A DNA stretch of 64,000 bases from JANQIO01 sp043585095 (GTDB lineage Bacteria; Pseudomonadota; Gammaproteobacteria; Pseudomonadales; Halieaceae). Shown here one piece after another: positions 42,325-51,889 of this stretch. The DNA lies in the NCBI GenBank assembly GCA_043585095.1, contig CP121321.1, forward strand, positions 372,001 to 436,000. The letters run 5' to 3'. A program made the position numbers and the translations under genes. How positions within the stretch are numbered: the first letter of the stretch is position 1; each line of letters starts with the position of its first letter. The notes beneath the pieces were generated by a model. It searched no databases. It saw nothing but the letters and a program-made list of their open reading frames with translations, and was not told where the DNA came from.

Positions 42325-43572
42325 ATGGAAGATTCAATTTTTCAATTAAGCTACGCGCTGGACACATTTTACTTTTTGATCTGCGGCGCATTGGTTATGT
42401 GGATGGCGGCTGGTTTCGCCATGCTGGAAGCGGGCCTGGTTCGCTCCAAGAACACCACTGAAATTCTTACTAAAAACGTGGCGCTGTACGCGATCGCCAG
42501 CATCATGTACATGGTTTGTGGTTACAGCATCATGTACGGCGGCGGTGACTTCGTCATGTTCCTTGATGGCATCGTCGGCGATGGTGTGGCTGGAGCAGAA
42601 GAGCCTGCGACCTACGCCCCCTCAGCTGATTTCTTTTTCCAGGTGGTCTTTGTAGCGACGGCAATGTCGATCGTTTCGGGCGCAGTTGCTGAACGTATGA
42701 AGCTGTGGGCATTCCTGGCATTTGCGGTTGTGATGACAGGCTTTATCTATCCGATGGAAGGATCCTGGACCTGGGGCGGCATGCCCGTATTTGGCATGTA
42801 CACGCTGGGCGACCTTGGATTTTCGGACTTTGCAGGCTCCGGTATCGTGCACATGGCTGGCGCAGCTGCCGCACTGTCTGGTGTGATTCTGCTGGGCGCT
42901 CGTAAGGGCAAGTTCGGCGCGGACGGTCAGATCAATGCAATTCCGGGCGCTAATCTGCCGCTGGCGACGCTGGGTACGTTCATCCTTTGGTTGGGCTGGT
43001 TCGGCTTCAACGGCGGTTCGGTTCTGGCGACAGCAACGGTTGAAAGTGCCAACGCGGTAGCGGTGGTATTCATGAACACCAATGCAGCAGCCGCAGGTGG
43101 TTTGGTTGCCGCACTGATCACAGCACGCTTCCTGTTTGGTAAAGCTGATCTCACGATGGCACTGAACGGTGCGCTGGCAGGTCTGGTTGCGATTACGGCT
43201 GAACCCTCCACGCCAACGGCGCTGCAGGCAACGCTGTTCGGCGCGGCTGGCGGTATTCTGGTCGTGTTCTCTATCGTTTTACTCGACAAGCTCAAGCTTG
43301 ACGATCCCGTTGGTGCAATCTCTGTGCACGGCACGGTTGGTCTCTTGGGCCTACTGCTGGTGCCGGTTACCAACGGCGAAAACTCTAGCTTCTCTGGCCA
43401 GCTCATTGGTGCTGCAACCATCTTCTTCTGGGTATTCATTGCCTCAGGCGTGGTCTGGTTCGCTCTCAAAGCTGCCATCGGTATTCGAGTCACTGACGAG
43501 GAAGAGTACGAAGGTGTGGATATGTCCGAGTGTGGGATGGAAGCCTATCCGGAGTTTATCTCTGCCAAGTAA
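42325..43572 (+). CDS. amtB: Ammonium transporter AmtB
   Basis: 415 aa with 11 hydrophobic segments. Family motifs: LEAGLVRSKN in the first part, DFAGSGIVHMAGAAAALSG (first twin-His) and SVHGTVGLLGLLL (second twin-His). It conducts ammonium into the cell and is closed by GlnK. The N-terminus lacks a long signal peptide, as in many bacterial Amt proteins. Confidence 0.95.
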   Translation: MEDSIFQLSYALDTFYFLICGALVMWMAAGFAMLEAGLVRSKNTTEILTKNVALYAIASIMYMVCGYSIMYGGGDFVMFLDGIVGDGVAGAEEPATYAPSADFFFQVVFVATAMSIVSGAVAERMKLWAFLAFAVVMTGFIYPMEGSWTWGGMPVFGMYTLGDLGFSDFAGSGIVHMAGAAAALSGVILLGARKGKFGADGQINAIPGANLPLATLGTFILWLGWFGFNGGSVLATATVESANAVAVVFMNTNAAAAGGLVAALITARFLFGKADLTMALNGALAGLVAITAEPSTPTALQATLFGAAGGILVVFSIVLLDKLKLDDPVGAISVHGTVGLLGLLLVPVTNGENSSFSGQLIGAATIFFWVFIASGVVWFALKAAIGIRVTDEEEYEGVDMSECGMEAYPEFISAK

Positions 43573-43599
43573 GTATTGCGGGCGCATTAACGTGCGTTT

Positions 43600-43628
43600 T
43601 GGGGGCCATTTGGCCCCCTTTTTTTTTG
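43600..43628 (+). terminator. Terminator after amtB
   Basis: GGGGGCC / GGCCCCC stem with an ATTT loop followed by nine or ten T. Confidence 0.93.
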
Positions 43629-43830
43629 TTTGAACCGCTAAGGTCATTTGGCTTTAAGAGGTTTGGGAGGCGCTAACTCACCCTATTTGCTTCTTACTGG
43701 TAGCGTTAACACTCCTCGTTTGGACCGCCAGGGTTGCTCGCGCGCTCGCGGGCGTTCTTACGGGTGCTGCCCCTAGGCATTGCGGTTTAAATCGCGAATA
43801 ATGTCACGGTCAATTGATTGGGGTTCTCAC

Positions 43831-44169
43831 ATGAAGTTAATCACGGCAATTATCAAGCCTTTTAAATTGGATGACGTGCGGACGGCGCTCTCTGAAGTGG
43901 GCGTACAGGGCGTTACGGTTACGGAAGTGAAAGGCTTTGGCCGTCAGAAGGGTCACACCGAGTTGTACCGAGGTGCAGAATACGTTGTGGATTTCTTGCC
44001 CAAGATGAAAATCGAGGCGGCGGTCAGTGAAGGGCAGGTCGATGGCGTAATTGAAGCGATCACCAAAGCGGCCGGAACGGGCAAAATCGGCGACGGCAAA
44101 ATCTTTGTCCAGCCGCTGGAGCAGATCGTCCGAATTCGCACCGGCGAAACCGGCGAGGAAGCTCTCTAG
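43831..44169 (+). CDS. glnK: Nitrogen regulatory protein PII, second copy
   Basis: 112 aa and nearly identical to the first copy, with Tyr51 and the T-loop GHTELYRGAEYVVDF conserved; it differs mainly at residues 60-95. The ATG is at 43831; the frame open back to 43780 has no ribosome-binding site. It is separated from amtB by the terminator, so it probably has its own promoter. I found no good sigma-54 site before it. It could equally be called glnB. Confidence 0.93.
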   Translation: MKLITAIIKPFKLDDVRTALSEVGVQGVTVTEVKGFGRQKGHTELYRGAEYVVDFLPKMKIEAAVSEGQVDGVIEAITKAAGTGKIGDGKIFVQPLEQIVRIRTGETGEEAL

Positions 44170-44231
44170 GAATATCGCTTCGCTGGGCTGTTTCTGGTCA
44201 GTCCTGCGTTTATCCTGGCAATACCTGCTGC

Positions 44232-44942
44232 CTAAGTGGTGAGACGCGAGGTAATGCGTTCGATGGCCTCTGGCAGCTCTGCCAGGTCCTGAAGCTCTTC
44301 ATCGGCGGGTTCGCCCCCGGGCCATTTCACGCCGGCATAGTTCATCCAGACGGTATTGAAGCCGACCTCTCTCGCACCTTGAATATCGTGCTCGGGATTA
44401 TCCCCCACGTGAACGAACTGCTCCGGCCTGGCACCTGTTTTCTTCAGGCTGGCGTGAAACATGTCAGGGAGCGGCTTGCTCGCACCCAGCTGTTCCGCGG
44501 TATAGGCAAAGTCAAAATACTCGCCTATATCGGCTTTATAGACGTCTGCGTTACCGTTGGTAAGTGCGCCTATGGTGTACCGCTCGGCCAGCCTTTCGAG
44601 AACCTCAAGCGCCTTTTCGTAGGGCTCCACCTGATGACGCACTTTCAGGAAGGCGTCAAAGGCCCCATCCGCCCCCCGTCTGGCGGTCTGTTCATCATAG
44701 CCACAGAGTATCTGCACCTCGTACAGTGACTGACGACGCATGTCGCTAATGTGATGGGCGAGTTCCGGATGGGCTTGCCAGGTCTGCACGCGCAGGTGTC
44801 TCAGCCCGTTTTGGTCGTAACGGGATGTGACAGCCGGGCGATGTGCTTCCAACCATTCATACTGGGTTTGTTCAGCACGCAGCAGTACGGGCTCCACGTC
44901 CCATAGAGTATTGTCCAGGTCGAAGGTGACAACCCGGATCAT
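44232..44942 (-). CDS. HAD-superfamily hydrolase (YigB-like)
   Basis: 236 aa. HAD motif I DLDNTLWD, motif II LTNGN, motif III Lys in GASKPLPDMF and motif IV VGDNPEHDIQGA are all present. The position after xerC matches yigB, whose E. coli product dephosphorylates FMN and 5-amino-6-(5-phosphoribitylamino)uracil; that substrate is inferred by position only. Its start overlaps the xerC stop by 4 nt. Confidence 0.88.
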   Translation of the reverse strand: MIRVVTFDLDNTLWDVEPVLLRAEQTQYEWLEAHRPAVTSRYDQNGLRHLRVQTWQAHPELAHHISDMRRQSLYEVQILCGYDEQTARRGADGAFDAFLKVRHQVEPYEKALEVLERLAERYTIGALTNGNADVYKADIGEYFDFAYTAEQLGASKPLPDMFHASLKKTGARPEQFVHVGDNPEHDIQGAREVGFNTVWMNYAGVKWPGGEPADEELQDLAELPEAIERITSRLTT

Positions 44943-45868
44943 AGGTCGCCGTCTTCATGCGTATCGGTGTTCTGCTTCTCAGCAATGCGACGAGCACGGG
45001 GATGGGCCTTGTCGTAGACCTTTGCTAAATGCTGGAAATCCAAATGCGTGTACACCTGTGTCGTAGAGATGTTGGCGTGGCCAAGTAACTCTTGTACGGC
45101 CCGAAGGTCGCCGCTGGACTCCAGCATGTGGCTGGCAAAGCTGTGTCGAAGCATATGGGGGTGTACGTCTTGATGGAGACCTGCCTCGCGTCCACGCCGC
45201 CGCAAGCGGTCTTGAATGGTCCGGGTGCTGATGCGCAGGCCGCGGCTGGATAAGAAAACCGCCGTGTCGTCACTGCTGGGCCTAACCTTAAGCCAGGCCG
45301 CGAGCGCGTTCAGCGCGACAGAGCCCACCGGAACGGTTCGGGTCTTGCGGCCTTTACCAGTGACAGTGACCAGACCCTCCTGTTGGTCGATGTCGCCAAG
45401 GTCTAAACCGGTCAGTTCCGATAGCCGCAGCCCGGACGAATAGAACAGTTCGGCAATCGCGTGATCCCGGATGTCGATATCAGCATCGCCAGTTTTATTC
45501 AGGAGGTGGCCGACCTGATCGGCGTCCAGGGATTTTGGCAGTCGCTTTTCCTGTTTGGGAGCCTGTACACCATTGGCTGGATTCTGCTGCACTCCACCCT
45601 GGCGCGCTAGATAGCTGAATAGACTGCGAATTGCCGACAGGCTGCGCTGAATGCTTTTGCCCTGCAGGCCAGCGCGGTGCAACTGGCTTGCGTACTGGCG
45701 TACATCGGCGCTGTGGATTTTGTCGACGTGGGTCAGTTCCCGTTGTTGGCAGAATGCGTCGAACCGTTCCAGGTCACGTCGGTAGCCGCTAATCGTATGG
45801 GGTGAGTATTGCTTGACCTGACGCAGGTAGTCCAGAAACTGCTGCACCCCGTTGGTCAGTTCGGCCAC
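44939..45868 (-). CDS. xerC: Site-specific tyrosine recombinase XerC
   Basis: 309 aa. An N-terminal SAM-like DNA-binding domain (FLDYLRQVKQYSPHTISGYRRDL) is followed by a catalytic domain with R in SGLRLSELTGLDL, H-x-x-R in HPHMLRHSFASHM, LLGHANISTTQVYTH and the Tyr nucleophile. With XerD it resolves chromosome dimers at dif. Its context between DUF484 and a HAD gene is that of XerC rather than a mobile integrase. Confidence 0.95.
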   Translation of the reverse strand: MAELTNGVQQFLDYLRQVKQYSPHTISGYRRDLERFDAFCQQRELTHVDKIHSADVRQYASQLHRAGLQGKSIQRSLSAIRSLFSYLARQGGVQQNPANGVQAPKQEKRLPKSLDADQVGHLLNKTGDADIDIRDHAIAELFYSSGLRLSELTGLDLGDIDQQEGLVTVTGKGRKTRTVPVGSVALNALAAWLKVRPSSDDTAVFLSSRGLRISTRTIQDRLRRRGREAGLHQDVHPHMLRHSFASHMLESSGDLRAVQELLGHANISTTQVYTHLDFQHLAKVYDKAHPRARRIAEKQNTDTHEDGDL

Positions 45869-46629
45869 TAGGAGGCGTCCTGAGCAGATATTCCCTGGCT
45901 GAGGCGCGGCAGTAGTCGCAGCAGTACGTCTGCGAGGTGTGACAGGAACACGGTGCCCATGGTGGCGCTGTAGTAATGAGGGTCGTCACTGCCTATGGCG
46001 ATTACGCCAAGCGCATTCTCACTGCCGGGCGACGCGATCAGCGGCACTACCGCAGCGGAGCCCACGCCTGACGCGTCGGGAAACAGGTATCCCAGCTCTT
46101 CTTCGCGCAGCGTACCGCAAACCGGGCTGCCACTTTTGAGCAGAGCGCCTATTTCGATGCGGGCGCTTTCGGCCGACTCGATGCGGCTGTTGTTGCCGGA
46201 CTTTGCACCGGACTTTTCTCCAGACAAGGAGGGGTCGCCGAACAAGATCATGCTGACGTGCTCTACGCCAAATTGTTCCTTGAGCGATGTGCAAAAGTCG
46301 CGGCTTAATGCTTCAAGGCTATCGGCTTCGATAAGCTTCAGCACGAGTTGGCGGGTTAGATCGTGCAGACGGTCGTTGTCGCGCGCGTTGCTGGTAAGGC
46401 TATTCAGGCGCTTGCGCATTTCAACGTTGCGCTCGCGCAGCACACTGACCTGCTTTTCGACCAGCGAAACAGCGCTGCCGGAGCTATGGCTAATATGTAG
46501 CTTGTCTAGCAGATCCGGATGACGTTCAAAAAAATCCGGGTGCTGCTTAAGGTAGTCGCGGATCTCTTCATCACTGAGATCGTTAGGCAGTGCGGCTGCG
46601 CCGTCTGCGGATTTCGTACTGGCAGTCAA
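45868..46629 (-). CDS. DUF484 (YigA-like) family protein
   Basis: 253 aa. It begins with a short helical region (LSDEEIRDYLKQHPDFFERHPDLLDKL), then a coiled coil and a GAF-like domain near residues 100-240, the usual DUF484 form. Function unknown. It overlaps dapF by 4 nt and xerC by 1 nt, in the conserved dapF-DUF484-xerC order. Confidence 0.9.
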   Translation of the reverse strand: MTASTKSADGAAALPNDLSDEEIRDYLKQHPDFFERHPDLLDKLHISHSSGSAVSLVEKQVSVLRERNVEMRKRLNSLTSNARDNDRLHDLTRQLVLKLIEADSLEALSRDFCTSLKEQFGVEHVSMILFGDPSLSGEKSGAKSGNNSRIESAESARIEIGALLKSGSPVCGTLREEELGYLFPDASGVGSAAVVPLIASPGSENALGVIAIGSDDPHYYSATMGTVFLSHLADVLLRLLPRLSQGISAQDAS

Positions 46630-47456
46630 AGCTTTACGCTCCCCTCGAACACCGTGGTGGCAGGCCCTGTCATCATAACCGGAGCGCGTTCTCCGTCCCA
46701 GCGTATTTTTAGCTTGCCGCCGGGCAAATGCACCGTGACGGATTCATCCAACTCACCCCATAGGCGGCCTACAACCACGGCGGCACAGGCGCCACTGCCG
46801 CAGGCTTCGGTTTCACCGACGCCTCGTTCAAAAACCCGGAGCTTCACTTCGTTGCGCGATAGGACCTGCATAAAGCCGGCGTTGACCCTGGCTGGAAAGC
46901 GCGGATGTGACTCGATTGCTGGCCCCAGCGTTGCCACGTCGGCGCTGTCGATGTCTGCAACGCGCGTTACCGCATGCGGATTGCCCATGGAGACGGCGCC
47001 AATGTCGAGGCTGTGCTGATCAACTTCCAGGATGTAGGCGGCCGCTCGGGTTTCTGCTTCGAAGGGAATTCGGTCGGGCTCCAGTTCGGGCGCTCCCATA
47101 TCGACTTCAATCTGGCCATCATCGCGCACGGATAGATGCATGCGGCCGCCAGCTGATTCCACCACGATGGATTTTTTTGCGGTCAGTCGCCGTTCACGGA
47201 CGAACTGTGCAACACAGCGCACGCCATTGCCGCACTGCTCTACTTCGCTGCCGTCAGCGTTAAAAATTCGGTATTGGAAATCGACATCTGGTGACAGCGG
47301 AGGCTCAATCACCAGCACCTGATCGCAGCCAATACCCGTGCGTCGGTTGGCTAGCTGCTGCACATGCCTGCTGCGTAAATTGCAGCGTTGGCTAATCAGG
47401 TCGAGCACGACAAAGTCGTTGCCCAGGCCATGCATCTTGGTGAACTTTAATCGCAT
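46626..47456 (-). CDS. dapF: Diaminopimelate epimerase
   Basis: 276 aa. The KMHGLGNDFVVLD start, catalytic Cys in EQCGNGVRCVAQF and Cys in TEACGSGACAAVV form the two-cysteine racemase site. It turns LL- into meso-diaminopimelate for peptidoglycan and lysine. It overlaps lysA by 10 nt and DUF484 by 4 nt. Confidence 0.97.
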   Translation of the reverse strand: MRLKFTKMHGLGNDFVVLDLISQRCNLRSRHVQQLANRRTGIGCDQVLVIEPPLSPDVDFQYRIFNADGSEVEQCGNGVRCVAQFVRERRLTAKKSIVVESAGGRMHLSVRDDGQIEVDMGAPELEPDRIPFEAETRAAAYILEVDQHSLDIGAVSMGNPHAVTRVADIDSADVATLGPAIESHPRFPARVNAGFMQVLSRNEVKLRVFERGVGETEACGSGACAAVVVGRLWGELDESVTVHLPGGKLKIRWDGERAPVMMTGPATTVFEGSVKL

Positions 47457-48700
47457 GGCAGGCAGTGCTCCCCGCGCAGCAGGTCGTCAATGGTTTCGCG
47501 CGCACGCACCAGATGTGCGCTGTCCCCATCTACCATGACTTCGGCTGCGCGACCGCGCGTATTGTAGTTTGAGCTCATGGTGAATCCGTAAGCGCCCGCG
47601 CCCATCACTGCCAGCAAGTCGCCGGTCACTACAGACAGCTGGCGTTGCTTGCCGAGGAAGTCCCCCGTCTCACAGACCGGGCCAACCACGTCATAAGTCT
47701 GTGTCGCCGATGCCGGGCCGGGTGATACCGGCACGATATCCAGCCAGGCATCGTATAGCGCGGGCCGCAACATATCATTCATCGCCCCATCTACGATGGC
47801 AAAACGGCGATCCTCGGCAGGCTTTATGTCCTGCACCCGGGTGAGCAGTATGCCGGCGTTGGCGCAGATAGAGCGCCCTGGCTCGAACATCAATTTGAGT
47901 TCGCGTCCTGCGAGGCGCTCGCGCACTGCAGCAATATAGTCCTCTACCGCCGGGGGTTGTTCATCTTTGTAGCGAACACCCAGACCGCCACCCAGATCGA
48001 GGTGATGCAGTGCTATGCCATCGTCTGCAAGCTGGTCGATCAGCTCCAGCAGTTTGTCCAATGCATCCAGAAAGGGAGAGAGCGTGGTGAGCTGTGAGCC
48101 AATATGGCAATCGACGCCAACAACATCAATGGCCTCCAGCGTGGCCGCATGGCGATAGGTATCGCGAGCCGTACCCCAGCTGATGCCGAACTTGTTTTCC
48201 TTAAGTCCTGTGGAAATGTACGGGTGGGTTTGGGCGTCGACGTCTGGATTGACGCGCAGTGATACCCGGGCAAGATGGCCTGAATTTCTTGCAAGAGCCG
48301 AGATGCGGTCCAGCTCAGAACGACTCTCGACGTTAAAGCAAAAGATATTGTGCTTCAGGGCTTCGAGTATCTCCCAATCCTGCTTCGCGACCCCGGAGAA
48401 CACCACCTTGGCAGGGTCACCGCCGCTGGCAATGACTCTTGCAAGTTCGCCGCCTGAGACGATGTCAAAGCCCGCTCCTAGCTTTGCCAGCACGTTTAAT
48501 ACCGCCAGATTGGAGTTCGCTTTCACAGCGTAGCAAATCAAGTGGTCGGTGCCGGCTAATGCTTTCTGGTAGGCAGAAAAATTGCGCTCCAGAGCAGCGC
48601 GAGAATAGACATAGGTCGGCGTTCCATGCGTTTCCGCGAGGTCTGCCAGAGGCATATCTTCGGCGAATAGCGTGCCATCGCGGTGATAGAATTCAGGCAT
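47447..48700 (-). CDS. lysA: Diaminopimelate decarboxylase
   Basis: 417 aa. PLP-binding Lys in CYAVKANSNLAVL, HIGSQLTTLSPF and the C-terminal CETGDFLGKQR segment mark a fold-III decarboxylase of the LysA type. It makes lysine from meso-diaminopimelate, the step after DapF. Second gene of the lptM-lysA-dapF-DUF484-xerC-HAD operon. Confidence 0.97.
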   Translation of the reverse strand: MPEFYHRDGTLFAEDMPLADLAETHGTPTYVYSRAALERNFSAYQKALAGTDHLICYAVKANSNLAVLNVLAKLGAGFDIVSGGELARVIASGGDPAKVVFSGVAKQDWEILEALKHNIFCFNVESRSELDRISALARNSGHLARVSLRVNPDVDAQTHPYISTGLKENKFGISWGTARDTYRHAATLEAIDVVGVDCHIGSQLTTLSPFLDALDKLLELIDQLADDGIALHHLDLGGGLGVRYKDEQPPAVEDYIAAVRERLAGRELKLMFEPGRSICANAGILLTRVQDIKPAEDRRFAIVDGAMNDMLRPALYDAWLDIVPVSPGPASATQTYDVVGPVCETGDFLGKQRQLSVVTGDLLAVMGAGAYGFTMSSNYNTRGRAAEVMVDGDSAHLVRARETIDDLLRGEHCLPCD

Positions 48701-48708
48701 TCTGTGTT

Positions 48709-48951
48709 TTAGTCCGTAGTGGCAGTCGAGGCTGATCGGTCGACCGCTGGAGATTCGCTTATTGCAGCGGCTTTTTCGGAAGGTTCTTTATTCGTGACAG
48801 GCTCCTGCGGTAGGTACAGTGCACCTTTCTGGCCGCAGGCGCTAAGCAGCGTGAGCAACATCGTCAATATCACGCAGGACCACACCCGCCGCCGATCTGG
48901 ACGCGTCGGGAGATAATCACTGTGTTCTGAAAGGTGCAGTGTCAAAACCAT
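48709..48951 (-). CDS. lptM: LptM-like small lipoprotein (YifL)
   Basis: 80 aa. A basic stretch (RPDRRRVW) and a hydrophobic run end in a lipobox LLSAC, followed by GQKGALYLP, the hallmark of LptM/YifL before lysA. It aids maturation of the LptD LPS translocon. The exact start is unclear because an N-terminal 20-residue extension precedes the signal peptide. Confidence 0.85.
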   Translation of the reverse strand: MVLTLHLSEHSDYLPTRPDRRRVWSCVILTMLLTLLSACGQKGALYLPQEPVTNKEPSEKAAAISESPAVDRSASTATTD

Positions 48952-49032
48952 TACCTTTAATATTCAATGCGCATTATAGCGGTGGGGCTCGGAGCAAGGC
49001 GACCCGAATAACCCGATAGGGAGGGAATCACA

Positions 49033-50022
49033 GTGCGGTTTGCTACAGTTTTTTCGACACATTGCGCCTTGGCGTTGATCGCAGTGCTGCCTGGCTCGCC
49101 TCCTGCAGCTGACCCACTGTATGCCAAAAACCTCAGCCCTGTTGCAGGACTATTGGGCTTTCCGGTGATGCGTGAGGCGCACACTTTGGCCGCAGGTGAG
49201 ATTCGCAGTGGTATCACCGGGTCCATTGCCAATAACTACACGTCGGATCAAAGCAGCAACAAGTCGGTGAATTTCGATGTGGAGACGCGTCGCGTTGCCT
49301 GGGTTGGCAAACTTGGCCTGGGTGCGGGCTTTGATATCGAAGCCGAGGTCCCGTGGCTACGCCACGAGGGTGGTGATCTTGATGCGTTGATAGAAGACTG
49401 GCACAGCTTATTCGGGCTGCCAGATGGCAACCGCGACGACGTACCAAGAGATCTGGTTGACGTTCACTATGCCGGTCCGGATGCGGCCTTTGGATTGGCG
49501 GAAACAGCATCGGGCCTGGGTGACGTATCCCTTGCTCTGGCCCGAGAAGTCTGGTCTGGCGAGCAAGCCGCGATCAGTGCGCGGTTGGGAGCTAAATTTG
49601 GCACCGGCGATGAGGATCAGTTGCTAGGCAGTGGTAGCAATGATTATTACGTGGCTCTGAATGCCAGTGGCGATCATCGTGGTGATGCGGCGATTCGCTG
49701 GCACGGGCAGCTAGGCTACTTGCATGCCGGTGACTTTGATCCCCTGGGAGAATCTCAAGAACACGATTTATGGTTTGCGGCGCTGTCGATGGACTGGCGT
49801 GTAATGCAGGCGCTGCATTTACTATTACAGGTGGATAGTCATGCCGGGGTAGCTGACTCTGCACTGACCCAGCTCGGCGATAGCAGCGTGCAGCTGACTG
49901 TGGGCGGTCGCTGGGATTTCGCGCGAAAATGGGCAGCAGAATTTAGCTTCAGCGAGGACATCGCCGTCAACACGGCGCCGGATTTCGTAGTGCAGCTCGG
50001 TATTTGGTACCGCCCAAATTAA
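49033..50022 (+). CDS. DUF3187 family outer-membrane protein
   Basis: 329 aa, GTG start. The signal peptide is short and ends near PPAAD. NLSPVAGLLGFPVMREA, GLGAGFDIEAEVPWLRHEGG and the final strand VVQLGIWYRPN match DUF3187, a barrel-like outer-membrane family of unknown function. It is convergent with argH and divergent from the lptM operon. Confidence 0.8.
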   Translation: MRFATVFSTHCALALIAVLPGSPPAADPLYAKNLSPVAGLLGFPVMREAHTLAAGEIRSGITGSIANNYTSDQSSNKSVNFDVETRRVAWVGKLGLGAGFDIEAEVPWLRHEGGDLDALIEDWHSLFGLPDGNRDDVPRDLVDVHYAGPDAAFGLAETASGLGDVSLALAREVWSGEQAAISARLGAKFGTGDEDQLLGSGSNDYYVALNASGDHRGDAAIRWHGQLGYLHAGDFDPLGESQEHDLWFAALSMDWRVMQALHLLLQVDSHAGVADSALTQLGDSSVQLTVGGRWDFARKWAAEFSFSEDIAVNTAPDFVVQLGIWYRPN

Positions 50023-50038
50023 GGCCCCCGGCGGCCTT
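50021..50038 (+). terminator. Possible hairpin terminator after the DUF3187 gene
   Basis: AAGGCC / GGCCTT with a 6-nt loop directly at the stop codon; no T run follows, so it is weak. Confidence 0.3.
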
Positions 50039-50108
50039 GAGTTATCGACTACTGATCTTGACTAGCGACATCGACTACCGAGGATAGCGCGGCCGAGCTC
50101 GACTCCTG

Positions 50109-51518
50109 CTAATTTTCCGCGGAGCCGGCCTGTATTCGCTGACGCGCACGACCTGCTGCTTGTCGCACCTGCTCCGGTGCCGTGCCGCCGTGATGATTTC
50201 GAGCGGCGACGGAACCTTCCAAAGTCAGGACATCGAAGACATCCTGCTCGATGTCGCTGCAAAAACTCTGCAGCGTTTCAAGCGACAGATCGGCCAGGTC
50301 AATGCTTTGCTCGATCGCCAGCGCCACTGCGCTGCCAACGACCTCATGCGCATCCCGAAACGGAACGCCGCGGCGCACCAGATAATCAGCCAGATCGGTT
50401 GCCGTGGCAAAGCCACGGCTCGCCGCCTCATACATTGCCTCGCGTTTGGGCTCGATAGCGGGGGCCATGTCAGCAAACGCGCGCAGGGAATCCAGCAGCG
50501 TGTCCACTGTGTCGAACAAGGGCTCCTTGTCCTCTTGATTGTCCTTGTTATAGGCCAGTGGCTGGCTCTTCATCAGCGTTAGCAGCGAAACCAGGTGGCC
50601 ATTGACGCGTCCGGTTTTGCCACGCACTAACTCGGGCACGTCGGGATTTTTCTTCTGCGGCATGATGGAAGAGCCGGTGCAGAAGCGATCGGGTAGTACG
50701 ATGAAGTTGAATTGCGCGGATGCCCATAGCACAAGCTCTTCAGACATGCGCGACAGGTGCGTCATGATCAACGCGGCCGCGCTGACAAACTCGATCGCAA
50801 AATCGCGGTCGGAGACGGAGTCCAATGAGTTCTCCGTGGGCTTGTCGAAGCCCAGGGCGTTGGCCGTCATGTCGCGATTAATAGGATACGAGGTGCCCGC
50901 CAATGCCGCTGCACCCAAGGGTGATTGGTTCATGCGGCGCTGGCAATCACGAAGGCGGCTGTGGTCGCGCTCCAGCATTTCGTTCCAGGCCAGCAGATGG
51001 TGGCCAAAGGTCACCGGCTGCGCGGTTTGCAGATGTGTGAAGCCCGGCATGATGGTGTCCGCTTCTTTCTCTGCCAGACCGATAATGCCGTCTTGCAGCC
51101 GACGCAGCTCGTCGGCAATGGCATCGATTGCACTGCGCATATACAGGCGAATGTCAGTTGCGCATTGATCATTTCGAGACCGACCGGTATGCAGTTTTTT
51201 GCCCGCGTCACCGATAAGCTGGGTAAGGCGTGCCTCGATATTCATGTGCACGTCTTCAAGCTCTACCGACCATGGAAACTCGCCACTGCGGATCTCTTCA
51301 CTAACTTTGCCGAGGCCGTCGCGGATCGCATCGTGTTCGTCTGCGCTGAGAACGCCGGCGGTGACTAGCATGGCCGCGTGAGCCAACGACCCCGCGATGT
51401 CCTCGTGCGCCATGCGTTGGTCGAAGTCTACTGAGGCGGTGAAACGCTGAACGAAACTGTCCGTTGCCTCACTAAAGCGGCCGCCCCATACGCCACTGGT
51501 TTTTTTGCTATCCGTCAT
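50109..51518 (-). CDS. argH: Argininosuccinate lyase
   Basis: 469 aa. WGGRFSEATDSFVQRF at the start, HTGRSRNDQ and the fumarase/lyase signature GSSIMPQKKNPD identify ArgH, which splits argininosuccinate into arginine and fumarate. The gene is preceded by a long 24-bp tandem repeat region. The order argH | algZ-algR-hemCDXY is as in Pseudomonas. Confidence 0.97.
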   Translation of the reverse strand: MTDSKKTSGVWGGRFSEATDSFVQRFTASVDFDQRMAHEDIAGSLAHAAMLVTAGVLSADEHDAIRDGLGKVSEEIRSGEFPWSVELEDVHMNIEARLTQLIGDAGKKLHTGRSRNDQCATDIRLYMRSAIDAIADELRRLQDGIIGLAEKEADTIMPGFTHLQTAQPVTFGHHLLAWNEMLERDHSRLRDCQRRMNQSPLGAAALAGTSYPINRDMTANALGFDKPTENSLDSVSDRDFAIEFVSAAALIMTHLSRMSEELVLWASAQFNFIVLPDRFCTGSSIMPQKKNPDVPELVRGKTGRVNGHLVSLLTLMKSQPLAYNKDNQEDKEPLFDTVDTLLDSLRAFADMAPAIEPKREAMYEAASRGFATATDLADYLVRRGVPFRDAHEVVGSAVALAIEQSIDLADLSLETLQSFCSDIEQDVFDVLTLEGSVAARNHHGGTAPEQVRQAAGRARQRIQAGSAEN

Positions 51519-51544
51519 GGAAACCTACTTGCTCTTTAAATGAA

Positions 51545-51780
51545 CCGCTGAGGGCTCTTCATTCAAAGCCGCTGAGGGCTCTTCATTCAAAGCCGCTGAG
51601 GGCTCTTCATTCAAAGCCGCTGAGGGCTCTTTATATGAACCGCTGAGGGCTCTTTGTTTTAAACCCGCTGAGGGCTCTTTGTTCTCCCCCGCTGAAGGCT
51701 CTTCATTCAAACCCGCTGAAGGCTCTTTGTTTTAAACCCGCTGAAGGCTCTTTGTTTTAAAGCCGCTGAAGGCTCTTACG
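51545..51780 (-). repeat. 24-bp tandem repeat array upstream of argH
   Basis: Ten units of 23-25 bp fill most of the 371-nt gap (51519-51889) between argH and algZ. The plus-strand consensus is CCGCTGA(A/G)GGCTCTT plus a variable TTCAAAG-like end; three units are identical. On the minus strand each reads as NEEPSAAL or KEPSAG-like codons. The core is shared with the array inside hemX. There is no spacer diversity, so it is not CRISPR. Confidence 0.93.
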
Positions 51781-51889
51781 TTCTATTCGTTTTTGCGTGC
51801 TGTGTCGGCTTGACAGGCTTGCCGCCCCGGAGCAGGGATGCAAGTATAACAGCTTAAAAACCGGCACGGAGCGCAGCGCGGCGCGAATA

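Noticed and set aside
44939..45868. Mobile-element integrase
   Set aside because: It sits in the conserved dapF-DUF484-xerC-HAD order, so it is the housekeeping XerC.
51525..51710. Minus-strand open frame of 61 codons (NEEPSAAL repeats) as a leader-peptide gene of argH
   Set aside because: It exists only because the repeat unit is a multiple of three nucleotides and lacks stops; there is no ribosome-binding site and no unit-independent sequence.
51545..51780. CRISPR array
   Set aside because: Units are directly adjacent with no unique spacers, and no cas genes are nearby.
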